A stretch of DNA of 64,000 nt from RUG11237 sp964450185 (GTDB lineage Bacteria; Bacillota; Clostridia; Lachnospirales; Lachnospiraceae). Made by a program: the position numbers and the translations under genes. The stretch lies in NCBI GenBank assembly GCA_964450185.1, contig CAYVCL010000002.1, forward strand, positions 1 through 64,000, in the 5' to 3' direction. Numbering within the stretch: position 1 is the first letter of the stretch; each line of letters begins with the position of its first letter. Shown in pieces: positions 1-8,541 of this stretch. A model generated the notes under the pieces. That model saw nothing but the letters and a program-made list of their open reading frames with translations, had not been told where the DNA came from and did no database searches.

Positions 1-91
1 CATCAAAGGATGGGCAGACCCACTTAGGGCAAATGCCTCCACGCTTTTTTACTTCGCTCACTAATTTCTGTTCAATGGTTTTCTCTCTCAT
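1..91 (-). CDS. VRR-NUC domain nuclease, N-terminal fragment
   Basis: Thirty codons are visible, beginning MREKTIEQKLVSEVKKRGGI and continuing with CPKWVCPSFDG-type residues. This matches the start of small phage VRR-NUC proteins, which are PD-(D/E)XK-fold nucleases of about 90-120 residues usually found beside phage primase-helicase genes. The ATG at 89-91 follows a GGAGG ribosome site. The gene runs off the left edge, so the catalytic residues are not visible. It lies downstream of the primase gene on the same strand, the usual order in clostridial prophages. Confidence 0.7.
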   Translation of the reverse strand, partial: MREKTIEQKLVSEVKKRGGICPKWVCPSFD

Positions 92-127
92 CCACGAACC
101 TCCCATCAAAATATGATGACGGTCAAG

Positions 128-203
128 ATACTCTCTACCCAAACCTCTCTATATACAATTTTTTATTATTTTTTCTATATAGGATACTTTTGGTAGAGAG
201 TAT
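128..203. repeat. Inverted repeat with AT-rich centre
   Basis: The arms ATACTCTCTACC (128-139) and GGTAGAGAGTAT (192-203) are perfect 12-base complements. Inside them TATATA occurs at 150-155 and 176-181, around a T-rich centre. The repeat fills the 211-base gap between the primase-helicase gene and the VRR-NUC gene. It could be a regulator site, a processed transcript hairpin or a replication start region; the sequence alone does not decide. Confidence 0.6.
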
Positions 204-302
204 AATGACTATCACAAATGGCTTAAAATAAGGGTTTGTGCAATTATGAGTAGAACTCAAAAAAGTTTGTATTTGACTTGCACTGACCGTCACTCCCCAA
301 AA

Positions 303-2573
303 CTAAATGAAATCATTTCCTGTTTTGAGTTTCACGCCATGCACGAAACTACCCTTATTCGTTTTATGTCTAAAGAACCCTGCCTGTTCAATGGCAGCAT
401 AAAAGTCTGTTGTACTTCTAATGTACTCACCATTTTGAATGCAATAAGCACGGTACTGCTGGTAGAACTCCCCTGACTTTTCTTCCAAATCCTTACCAAC
501 ATCACAACAGTCTGTAAGAAAATGCCCAAGCCAATCATTGTCATCACGATAAGCTGCCACGGCATCCTTTACACATTTAGGGTCTTCCACCTTGTGGTCA
601 GTCTTGCTTACTTTCTCTGCACCCTCAATAATCCATTTCATGATGGCTGAACCAGCTTTCTCATAAAGAAAATCAGCATAGTTTTTTATGTCAGAATTGC
701 CCTTAATCTTTGCATTAAAGGGGATAACCTTTAATCTTCTCCAGATACCATCATCATTCGCCCCGACCTTTGGAAGGTGGTTCGTGTAAAGAACCACTTG
801 ATGAGACGGCACAAAGTGGAATGGGTCCTTGTACTTCTTACAGGCCTGTATTTCATCCGTGGAACAGAGCTGCTTTACCATTGCCGTGTTAAGACGCACA
901 CCTTCCTGCATCTCGGATGCAATGATGAGTCTCTTTCCCTTAAGTTCTGCCATCTCCGGTTGGGCATTTACCTTGTTACCCATCGTGAGAATATCTGATG
1001 AAATCTTGCCGCTGTATGTACCAAGAACTCTTGCTATGGTATTCCAGAAGGTCGATTTACCATTTGCTCCGTCACCATATGCAATAATGATGAACTCCTC
1101 ATACACCTTGCCGATTGCAGCCAAGCCGATAACCTTCTGTACATACTCGATAAGTTCCGTATCACCGCAGAAAAATGTCTCAAGTGCCTCAAGCCAGATA
1201 TCCATGCCCTCATCTCCGGGAGAGCATTCCGTAATCTTGGTTATAAGGTCAAATGGGTCATGTGGCTGTTCTCCTGCTATTCCCTTTTCCAAGTTGTAGG
1301 TTGCTCTTGGTGTATTAAGGAGAACTGGGTTCTTATCAAGGTCTGACACCTTGATGGTCAACATGGACTTTGCTACATTTAGTGCCGAAGTAATATACTT
1401 GTAATCTCTGCGTTTCATGGTAAATGCAAGATACTTTTCCGCCCCAACCAGCATATAGAAAAGACCGAGGTGTTCCGGCTGGATATCTTTTGCAAGTGCC
1501 TTTGAACCCTGATTTACAGTTGCCTCATCATACCCGGCATCCACAAGTGCTTTCTTGGCTTCCTCAATGGAATCCTTTGCATCCTGTAACTGTAAATCCA
1601 AGAACTCTACACAGGCACCAACGGCCATCTGTTTATCTTCCACCCACACTTCGCCATCATATCTGATATAATCCGTTGCAGCCGTATACTTCAGTTCATC
1701 CCCATATTCACGGGACAATACTTTAGCCTGTCCGACATCGGAGTAATCTTCCGGCTTTAAGGAACCTGCTCCTCCACCGAAATCATCATTAAACTGATCA
1801 GGCGGAACATACCCACTGTCACTTGATACCTTGTTTCTAAAGAACTTAATTGCCGAGAACCAAATCGTCTGCAATTCGCTGTCATCCAAAGGTGGATTAC
1901 ATTTTTCCGCCTCTTCCAGAAAAATCTCATGAGCCTTGTCTGTTTCTCCGTATCTTTTAAGGACTCTTCCTGCAAAACGGGATAATGTGTTGTTACGATT
2001 ACCCTCAAGGATTGGTCCCTTTGTAGTCGGAAGTTCCTGCTGTTCTTCCGAAAGTGTTACTTCCTCCGAAATTAGCACCCAGCCATCATGCCAGATGACC
2101 TCATCTACATCTGCACCAAATATAAATCTTGCAGCATCTCTTGCATTTCCATCAAAGAAGGGATATGCCTGATAAATGGCATTTTTGAGTGCCGTGTAAT
2201 AATCTGCATCCGTTGTTTCTTCTATAAGGAAGTAAACATGGAATCTTGGTCTTGCAGACCTGCCATCCTTTTCGAGCATATTGTGTCTCGAAGGTGCTAC
2301 CGCATATGCAATGTCCGGCATTAGGTCATCCAACGCTTCCGGGGTCATCCAATCCGCCGGATTATCGCTATGGTCATTGTCACAGTCCATAACAACCACA
2401 TTTGATTTTCTGAAATTGCTGATACTTCGATAATTTTTATCGTATTCAGCACACACATGGTCAAAGCTGACCGCTTTTGCCATCTCCTCGGCAGAAGATA
2501 CCTCTACCCGGTTCGGATAGAGGCAGTTCTTTTTATCACCAGAGGAGTTAGCCAAACATAAGACTAACTTCAT
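303..2573 (-). CDS. Phage/plasmid primase-helicase (PrimPol-like plus D5/P4 SF3 helicase)
   Basis: This 756-residue protein should prime and unwind DNA at the element's replication origin. The N-terminal part (about 1-190) holds an acidic VVVMDCDND segment like the DxD metal site of primase-polymerase domains. A PriCT-like helical stretch follows at about 205-270. The C-terminal half is a D5-type superfamily 3 helicase with Walker A GDGANGKST near residue 520 and an ASEMQEG segment after it. The ATG directly follows the preceding gene's stop, and its GGGAGG ribosome site lies inside that gene, so the two are translationally coupled. The length is typical of P4-like proteins. Confidence 0.85.
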   Translation of the reverse strand: MKLVLCLANSSGDKKNCLYPNRVEVSSAEEMAKAVSFDHVCAEYDKNYRSISNFRKSNVVVMDCDNDHSDNPADWMTPEALDDLMPDIAYAVAPSRHNMLEKDGRSARPRFHVYFLIEETTDADYYTALKNAIYQAYPFFDGNARDAARFIFGADVDEVIWHDGWVLISEEVTLSEEQQELPTTKGPILEGNRNNTLSRFAGRVLKRYGETDKAHEIFLEEAEKCNPPLDDSELQTIWFSAIKFFRNKVSSDSGYVPPDQFNDDFGGGAGSLKPEDYSDVGQAKVLSREYGDELKYTAATDYIRYDGEVWVEDKQMAVGACVEFLDLQLQDAKDSIEEAKKALVDAGYDEATVNQGSKALAKDIQPEHLGLFYMLVGAEKYLAFTMKRRDYKYITSALNVAKSMLTIKVSDLDKNPVLLNTPRATYNLEKGIAGEQPHDPFDLITKITECSPGDEGMDIWLEALETFFCGDTELIEYVQKVIGLAAIGKVYEEFIIIAYGDGANGKSTFWNTIARVLGTYSGKISSDILTMGNKVNAQPEMAELKGKRLIIASEMQEGVRLNTAMVKQLCSTDEIQACKKYKDPFHFVPSHQVVLYTNHLPKVGANDDGIWRRLKVIPFNAKIKGNSDIKNYADFLYEKAGSAIMKWIIEGAEKVSKTDHKVEDPKCVKDAVAAYRDDNDWLGHFLTDCCDVGKDLEEKSGEFYQQYRAYCIQNGEYIRSTTDFYAAIEQAGFFRHKTNKGSFVHGVKLKTGNDFI

Positions 2574-2900
2574 TTAGTTTCCCTCCCAAGTTTCTTCATC
2601 TTCTTCAATCTGATTCTGAATGCACTGTGCAGCATAATGAAGAGCTTTAATCAGAGAAGTAGGTGCAATGTCTGTTTTAAATGAAACAGCAATATTCTCC
2701 CCGCATTCATGTGTTTCTACTTTGAGATATCCCGGCATTTCATTACCGAAATAAAGATAAGAAAATACCTTACCATCTTCATCTGGTCTTGATGTACCCA
2801 CTTCCACAAATACCGGGTCTTCTGCACCGACCTCTCTTGCATCTGTTCTGTATTCCACACCATCATCAGCTACATAACCTTTAAACTTACCTACATACAT
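2574..2900 (-). CDS. Small acidic phage protein of unknown function
   Basis: I do not recognise this 108-residue protein. It is acidic, has no membrane segment or signal peptide, and ends in a glutamate-rich tail. Its stop touches the start of the primase-helicase gene and its 5' end overlaps the preceding gene by ten bases, so it belongs to a three-gene minus-strand replication operon. An AAGGAG ribosome site precedes the ATG. Its position suggests a replication accessory protein, but no motif supports a specific role. Confidence 0.7.
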   Translation of the reverse strand: MYVGKFKGYVADDGVEYRTDAREVGAEDPVFVEVGTSRPDEDGKVFSYLYFGNEMPGYLKVETHECGENIAVSFKTDIAPTSLIKALHYAAQCIQNQIEEDEETWEGN

Positions 2901-3346
2901 AATGAAATCTCCTTGTCATCAAAATACTTTATTGTCATCTGTTTTCTTTCTGCATAAGCAATCTCGCTCTGCATTCCTGCTGTTGGTTTTCCGAACACCC
3001 ACAATTCCTTACATTTAGAAAGAATTGCTATGTCCATAAACATTGCCAGCTCACGCTCTTTCTCTTCCTTCATAAATTGAGGAAAAAGTAAATGTGGGGC
3101 TATGGGGATTGCTCCCTGATCCACGGCAAATCTGCTGTACCGTCTGGCTTTCCCTGTGTTTTCTTCCACATCCCCGCTGTAAGGAGAACAAATATAAACG
3201 ATAGGTCTGTATCTGTTTTTCTCCTTTTCCAAATTGGAAATAGCCTGGTAGGGAACCACATCGGAGTAGCCTTCCGGGTTCTTGTATCCTATCCCATCGG
3301 ACTCACCTCTTTCGTTAAATGATGAAGCCTTATTTTTGCCTCTCAT
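2891..3346 (-). CDS. DUF4406/DUF7768-like protein (nucleoside deoxyribosyltransferase-like fold)
   Basis: The 151-residue protein has VYICSPYSGD near residue 50, a central IPIAPHLLFPQ segment, and C-terminal ELWVFG and GMQSEIAYA stretches. This pattern is shared by DUF4406/DUF7768 phage proteins, which resemble nucleoside 2-deoxyribosyltransferases; nucleotide or base modification is therefore possible but unproven. The ATG at 3346 has no clear ribosome site, and no better in-frame start exists. A terminator-like hairpin lies about 70 bases upstream in its own leader. Confidence 0.65.
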   Translation of the reverse strand: MRGKNKASSFNERGESDGIGYKNPEGYSDVVPYQAISNLEKEKNRYRPIVYICSPYSGDVEENTGKARRYSRFAVDQGAIPIAPHLLFPQFMKEEKERELAMFMDIAILSKCKELWVFGKPTAGMQSEIAYAERKQMTIKYFDDKEISLCM

Positions 3347-3354
3347 TTCTGTTA

Positions 3355-3603
3355 GTAAGGAAATCCGGCATTTTCCTATCGAGGTTATAAATTTTCTTGC
3401 TTTCCTAATAAAAAAAACTCCGGGGACATTCCCGGAGCAGTTTCTTCCTTATATATGTTGTTTTCACTTTTACTTTTCTTCAAATAAAATTCCGGTCTCA
3501 TAGGAAAAACAGCATTTTCCATACTTACGGATTTGTAAGGAAAAAGAAAAAAATCTTGAAAAATATTTTTTCAGAAAAATAGGAAAATGAACCTTTTCCT
3601 TAC
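3355..3603. repeat. Repeated GTAAGGAAA motifs in the divergent intergenic region
   Basis: The 302-base space between divergent genes (3347-3648) holds GTAAGGAAA at 3355-3363 and 3535-3543 and its complement TTTCCTTAC at 3595-3603. TAGGAAAA also occurs near 3502 and 3580. Spaced copies in both orientations between divergent promoters suggest operator or iteron sites. No convincing -35/-10 pair was identified here. Confidence 0.4.
3410..3437 (-). terminator. Intrinsic terminator in the leader of a minus-strand operon
   Basis: On the minus strand CTCCGGG and CCCGGAG form a seven-base-pair stem (3418-3437), followed at once by eight T residues. It lies upstream of the minus-strand genes starting at 3346, and no obvious minus-strand gene precedes it. 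It may be an attenuator, or the end of a small transcript between it and 3640. Confidence 0.7.
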
Positions 3604-3648
3604 TTACAGATTTAGAACGCAAGAGATGTTCAGAAACGGAGGTACAAC

Positions 3649-4044
3649 ATGGAACAGAAAACGATTGATTTAGCCGCCGAGTTACAGGCTGAAAACGAAG
3701 ATGATTTATTCAATACTCTTACGGCAATCAGTGATATAGCAGAGCGGCTGGCAAACAAAAGGACAAAAAAGAAAACGGAGGCAAACAGGATGAATAAGAA
3801 CTATGGACTGACAGGAAAGACTGTCAAAGCAAAGTTTAACGGTGGGGATTCTGATGCATATCCTTGGCAGGGCATGGCAGTTCCCGTGTTAATCACAGGC
3901 GAGTATGAGAACTTCCTTGTTGGAGAGGTTCTTCCACACTACGCTCCACACGGCTTTGGATTATCCCATCCGTACCCAATCACAATCTGTAAGCATGATA
4001 TCGAGATTGGAGAAATGATAATCAATGGAGGGACAATCAAATGA
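3649..4044 (+). CDS. Phage protein of unknown function, with a second in-frame start
   Basis: This is the first gene of the rightward replication operon, 131 residues long. The first 47 residues are charged and helical. The rest, from MNKNYGLTGK onward, looks like a small compact domain. The ATG at 3649 follows CGGAGG. A second in-frame ATG at 3790 has its own strong CGGAGG nine bases upstream, so a 84-residue short form may also be made. The stop overlaps the next start by four bases. I do not recognise the family. Confidence 0.65.
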   Translation: MEQKTIDLAAELQAENEDDLFNTLTAISDIAERLANKRTKKKTEANRMNKNYGLTGKTVKAKFNGGDSDAYPWQGMAVPVLITGEYENFLVGEVLPHYAPHGFGLSHPYPITICKHDIEIGEMIINGGTIK

Positions 4045-4415
4045 GAAATAAAGAGATAGCAGAATTATTTAAGACAATCGCAGACAGCTTTCAGGCATTA
4101 AGTGAAATCTACTCTTCTGCTACAGAAGAAACTCCACAGCCAAAAGCTACAGCAAAAAGGGAAAAGCCTGTAAAGGTAAGTGAGCCTGTTACTACAGAGG
4201 AACCCCCGGCAGAATCAGAAACTGAATCCAAGACTTACACCAAGGAAGATGTCAGAGCGCTGCTCTCCCAGAAAGCTAAAATTGATGGCTGTAAGTACAA
4301 GGTAGAGGTTAAGGAACTCGTGGCCAAGTATTCTTCTGACGGTACGCTCACCAAAGTTCCAGAAGATAAGTATTCGGAACTTATGGCAGAGTTGGAGGTG
4401 GTCGGTAATGCCTAA
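4041..4415 (+). CDS. Phage protein with disordered middle and C-terminal helical domain
   Basis: The 124-residue protein has an N-terminal helix, a Glu/Pro/Thr-rich linker (about 30-70) and a C-terminal domain starting TYTKEDVRALLS. Similar proteins beside DUF2800/DUF2815 genes in clostridial phages often carry the doubtful label rRNA biogenesis protein Rrp5. The C-terminal part may bind nucleic acid or a replication partner. It is coupled by four-base overlap to the gene before and eight-base overlap to the gene after, with a GGAGGG ribosome site. Confidence 0.6.
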   Translation: MRNKEIAELFKTIADSFQALSEIYSSATEETPQPKATAKREKPVKVSEPVTTEEPPAESETESKTYTKEDVRALLSQKAKIDGCKYKVEVKELVAKYSSDGTLTKVPEDKYSELMAELEVVGNA

Positions 4416-5529
4416 ACACGCACTACTCTCTGCCTCGGCAAGTAAGCAATGGCTCAATTGTCCACCATCTGCCAAGTTATGTGCAGAACAGGAAGACCGG
4501 GCAAGTCCATATGCACAGCAGGGAACGGATGCACATGAACTTTGTGAATATAAGGTTCTGTCTGCACTCGGTAAATCCGAGCGTGACCCGACTGAGAATC
4601 TCGAATTCTATGATGCAGAAATGGAAAACTGCACGGAGGAATATCGCAACTTCGTATTAGAACAGCTTGAGGATGCCAAGAAACTCTGTAAAGACCCTAT
4701 TGTTCTTGTTGAACAGAGATTGGATTTTTCCAAATGGGTGCCAGAGGGTTTTGGAACCGGAGACTGTCTCATTGTTGCAGATGATGTTCTTCATATCATA
4801 GATTTCAAATATGGTATCGGTGTCTTGGTAGAGGCTGAACACAATCCACAGATGATGTGCTACGCACTCGGAGTCCTTGATATCTACGATGGCATTTATG
4901 ATATCAAGACAGTCAAGATGACCATCTTTCAGCCAAGAAGGGACAATGTCTCTACTTGCACAATGGACAAGGAAACTCTCCTCACTTGGGCAGATACCGT
5001 TCTTGCACCAACCGCTAAATTGGCATATGCAGGCGAAGGAGAATTCAAAGCCGGGGACCATTGTACATTTTGCAAGGTCAAAGCTACCTGCCGTAAGCGA
5101 GCAGAATATAATCTTGAACTTGCTAAATATGATTTTGAGATGCCTGCCAACCTTGAAGATACAGAAATCGCAGCAATCCTGCCTAGAGTCGATGACCTTG
5201 TATCCTGGGTGAATGACATCAAAGAATATGCACTTCAAAAAGCCTTAAGTGGCACGAAGTATGACGGCTACAAAGTAGTCGAGGGTAAATCAAACCGTAA
5301 GTACACGGACGAAGGTGCCGTTGCGTCAGCAGTAACAGACGCTGGGTTTGACCCCTATGAGAAGAAACTTCTCGGTATAACAGCAATGACTTCTCTTCTC
5401 GGGAAGACGAAGTTCAATGAACTCCTCGGTGGCTTAATTGAAAAGCCACAGGGAAAACCAACACTTGTGCCAGAGACCGATAAGCGTCCGGCACTCAACA
5501 CAGCCAAAGATGATTTCAAAGAAGAATAA
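4408..5529 (+). CDS. DUF2800 protein, PD-(D/E)XK Cas4/RecB-like nuclease
   Basis: The 373-residue protein belongs to the DUF2800 group of phage proteins. GTGDCLIVADD followed by IIDFKYG (about 117-135) gives the D...DxK pattern of RecB/Cas4 nucleases. Later HCTFCKVKATC supplies a cysteine cluster (about 215-227) that, with an early CPPS cysteine, resembles the iron-sulfur site of Cas4 and AddB. A nuclease in phage recombination or replication is the likely role. It sits between a helper gene and the DUF2815 gene, as in many clostridial prophages, and starts at an ATG with GGAGG upstream. Confidence 0.8.
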   Translation: MPKHALLSASASKQWLNCPPSAKLCAEQEDRASPYAQQGTDAHELCEYKVLSALGKSERDPTENLEFYDAEMENCTEEYRNFVLEQLEDAKKLCKDPIVLVEQRLDFSKWVPEGFGTGDCLIVADDVLHIIDFKYGIGVLVEAEHNPQMMCYALGVLDIYDGIYDIKTVKMTIFQPRRDNVSTCTMDKETLLTWADTVLAPTAKLAYAGEGEFKAGDHCTFCKVKATCRKRAEYNLELAKYDFEMPANLEDTEIAAILPRVDDLVSWVNDIKEYALQKALSGTKYDGYKVVEGKSNRKYTDEGAVASAVTDAGFDPYEKKLLGITAMTSLLGKTKFNELLGGLIEKPQGKPTLVPETDKRPALNTAKDDFKEE

Positions 5530-5542
5530 GGAGGACAAAATC

Positions 5543-6261
5543 ATGGCAATTATCACAAACCCTACTAAAGTTATCACAGGTGTTAACACAAGATGGTCTT
5601 ACGCAAATGTGTGGGATCCAAAGGCAATCGATGGTGGAAAGCCTAAGTACTCGGTTTCCCTCATCATTCCGAAAGACGATGAAGTAACTGTCAACAAGAT
5701 TAAGGCAGCCATTCAGGCAGCCTATGAGGAAGGTCAGTCAAAGCTTAAGGGTAACGGCAAGTCAGTACCACCTCTTTCTGCAATCAAGAACCCTTTGAGA
5801 GATGGGGATATCGAAAAGCCGGACGATGAGGCATACGCAGGTTGCTATTTTGTAAATGCAAACTCTTCTACTGCTCCTGGTGTTGTGGATGCAGACAGAC
5901 AGCCTATCATCGAGCGTTCAGAGGTTTACTCTGGTGTTTACGGCAGAGCATCCATCAACTTCTACGCATTCAATGTGAATGGCAACAGAGGAATTGCCTN
6001 NNNNNNNNNNNNNNNNNNNNNNNNNNNNNNNNNNNNNNNNNNNNNNNNNNNNNNNNNNNNNNNNNNNNNNNNNNNNNNNNNNNNNNNNNNNNNNNNNNNA
6101 GAGCATCCATCAACTTCTACGCATTCAATGTGAATGGCAACAGAGGAATTGCCTGTGGTCTCAATAATCTTCAGAAGATTAGAGATGGCGAGCCTCTTGG
6201 TGGTAAGGCAAGTGCAGAGTCTGATTTCGCTACAGAGGATGATGACGATTTCCTTTCTTAA
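5543..6261 (+). CDS. DUF2815 protein, putative phage ssDNA-binding protein (interrupted by an assembly gap)
   Basis: The protein begins MAIITNPTKVITGVNTRWSY and is a DUF2815 member, a family thought to bind single-stranded DNA in phage replication. The gene contains 100 N (6000-6099) flanked by identical 55-base copies (5945-5999 and 6100-6154). Removing 155 bases leaves 564 bases, exactly 188 codons with a stop and an acidic tail ending in DDDDFLS, which is typical of ssDNA-binding proteins. The interruption is therefore an assembly artefact. The ATG at 5543 follows AAGGAGGAC. Confidence 0.85.
6000..6099. other. Scaffold gap of 100 N inside the DUF2815 gene
   Basis: Exactly 100 N are flanked by identical 55-base sequences. 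This is the mark of two contigs joined across a k-mer-sized overlap. Collapsing the duplicate restores an uninterrupted reading frame. Confidence 0.95.
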
Positions 6262-6335
6262 ACCGCAGTAACAATTAACCACCGGGTGGCAGTGGACAAC
6301 TCCTCTGCTGCCCACTTTTTATAAGGAGACAAAAA

Positions 6336-8488
6336 GTGAAAAAACCAGACTTTATTAAAACAATCAGCATCGACCTTGAAACATATTCAAGTGTCCCCAT
6401 CAAAAATGGTGTGTATCCATATGCAGAATCACCCGATTCTGAAATACTCTTATTCGCCTATTCCATCAACGGTGAACCTGTTGTTGTAATTGATGTGGCA
6501 AGTGGCGAAGAAATCCCGGAATATATTCTTAAAGCACTTACGGACGATACCGTGGAGAAATGGGCATTCAATGCTGCATTTGAAAGAATATTCTTATCCT
6601 ATTGGCTCAAACGTAATCACCCAGAGTATTTTAAATCCTACAGTATCCCAGAAGATTCCGTTGACAACTATCTCGACCCTTCATCATGGAAATGCTCCAT
6701 GATTTGGTCAGCATACATGGGGTTGCCACTCTCCCTTGAAGGTGTCGGTGCTGTGCTTGGCTTGGAAGAACAGAAACTGAAAGAAGGCAAAGACCTCATC
6801 CGTTACTTCTGTATTCCCTGCAAACCCACAAAAGCCAATGGCGGGCGGACAAGAAATATGCCCTCTGACGCACCTGAAAAATGGGAACTCTTCAAGAAGT
6901 ATAATAAAAGGGATGTTGAGGTCGAAATGTCCATTCAACATAAATTATCCCGTTTTCCTGTGCCGGATAGTGTGTGGGATGAATACCATATAGACCAGAA
7001 AATCAATGACCGTGGCATTATGCTTGATATGGATGTTGTAAAAAACGCAATCAGATTTGATGCTTTCAGCAAAGCAAGACTTATAGGAACATTGAAAGAT
7101 AAGACAGAACTTGAGAACCCTAATTCTGTGGTACAGATGAAGGACTGGCTCTCATCAAAGGGTATCGAAACAGACTCCCTTGATAAGAAAGCCATTGTGG
7201 ATTTACTAAAAACTGTACCGTCCGATGTTGCAGACGTACTTAAACTCCGTCAGCAATTAGCAAAGTCATCGGTTAAGAAATACCAGGCAATGGAAGGTTC
7301 AGTATGTGCCGATGGTCGTGCTAGAGGAATGTTCCAGTTCTACGGTGCGAACAGGTCGGGAAGATGGGCAGGTCGCATTATCCAATTGCAGAACCTNNNN
7401 NNNNNNNNNNNNNNNNNNNNNNNNNNNNNNNNNNNNNNNNNNNNNNNNNNNNNNNNNNNNNNNNNNNNNNNNNNNNNNNNNNNNNNNNNNNNNNNNACGG
7501 TGCGAACAGGTCGGGAAGATGGGCAGGTCGCATTATCCAATTGCAGAACCTTCCACAGAACCATATGTCTGATTTGGAAGAAGCCCGTGACATCGTAAAG
7601 TCTGGAGATTATGAGTTTATGAATATCCTTTACGATGATGTTCCTGATGCTCTCTCCCAGCTTATCAGAACTGCATTTGTACCAAAGCCGGGATACAAAT
7701 TCTGTGTAGCTGACTTCTCAGCCATTGAAGCGAGGGTCATTGCATTTTTAGCAAAGGAGAACTGGAGAATGGAAGTCTTCAGAAATAATGGAGATATCTA
7801 CTGTGCGTCAGCCAGTGCAATGTTCCATGTTCCGGTAGAAAAGCATGGACAGAACGCTCATCTTCGCCAGAAGGGGAAGATAGCGGAATTAGCACTCGGC
7901 TATGGTGGATCCGTTGGAGCCCTTACAAGTATGGGGGCTTTGGATATGGGACTTACTGAAGAAGAGTTACAGCCTCTTGTAAATTCATGGAGGGCAGCCA
8001 ATCCTAATATTGTCCAGTTATGGTGGGATGTTGATGATGCCGTAAAGATGGCGATTAAACAGAGAACTGCTACTGAAACACATGGCATCAAATTTATTTA
8101 CCAAAGCGGTATGTTATTTATTGCATTACCATCCGGCAGAAGGCTTTGCTATATTAAACCTAAGATTGGCGAGAATAAGTTCGGTGGAGAATCCGTAACC
8201 TATGAAGGTGTTGGTACAAATAAGAAATGGGAACGCATCGAATCATACGGTCCCAAATTTGTGGAAAATATAGTTCAGGCAATTAGCCGTGATATCCTAT
8301 GCTATGCCATGCGTACCCTCTCCTATTGTTTTATTGTTGGTCATGTACATGACGAACTCATCATTGAGGCTCCAATTGAGGCACCCCTTGATGCAATATG
8401 CGAACAGATGGGCAGAACCCCGAATTGGATTGAAGGACTACTCTTAAGGGCAGATGGATACGAAACACAATTTTATAAAAAGGACTAA
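6336..8488 (+). CDS. Family A DNA polymerase of phage type (interrupted by an assembly gap)
   Basis: This is the replicative polymerase of the element. The N-terminus has an exonuclease-like SIDLETYSS motif (Asp/Glu pair). The polymerase motifs are all present: motif A CVADFSAIEARVIAFLA, motif B KGKIAELALGYGG, and motif C VGHVHDELIIEAP. A 100-N gap (7397-7496) lies between 55-base duplicates (7342-7396, 7497-7551). Removing 155 bases leaves 1,998 bases, 665 residues plus stop, fully in frame. The start is GTG at 6336 after AAGGAG. It is last in the rightward replication operon. Confidence 0.9.
7397..7496. other. Scaffold gap of 100 N inside the DNA polymerase gene
   Basis: Exactly 100 N are flanked by two identical 55-base sequences, as at 6000-6099. 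Both joins collapse to an open frame, so the gap is not real missing DNA. Confidence 0.95.
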
Positions 8489-8492
8489 AAAT

Positions 8493-8537
8493 AACCGTAA
8501 GTGTAACCGTCAGAAATTTGACAGTACACTTACGGTT
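8493..8537. terminator. Hairpin between convergent polymerase and hsdR genes
   Basis: AACCGTAAGTGTA (8493-8505) pairs perfectly over 13 bases with 8525-8537. It lies directly after the polymerase stop and before the hsdR stop on the other strand. T-tracts are weak on both sides, so it is a likely but not strong bidirectional terminator. Confidence 0.65.
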
Positions 8538-8541
8538 CATT

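Noticed and set aside
829..1299. Long plus-strand frames opposite the primase-helicase gene and similar frames opposite the NRPS genes
   Set aside because: They lack ribosome sites and family features and lie wholly inside well-supported genes on the other strand.
5945..6154. Apparent 55-base tandem duplication in the DUF2815 gene
   Set aside because: The copies flank exactly 100 N and collapse to a clean frame, so they are one sequence joined by a scaffolder, not a biological repeat.
7342..7551. Apparent duplication and frameshift in the DNA polymerase gene
   Set aside because: Same 55-base and 100-N pattern; collapsing restores 666 codons.
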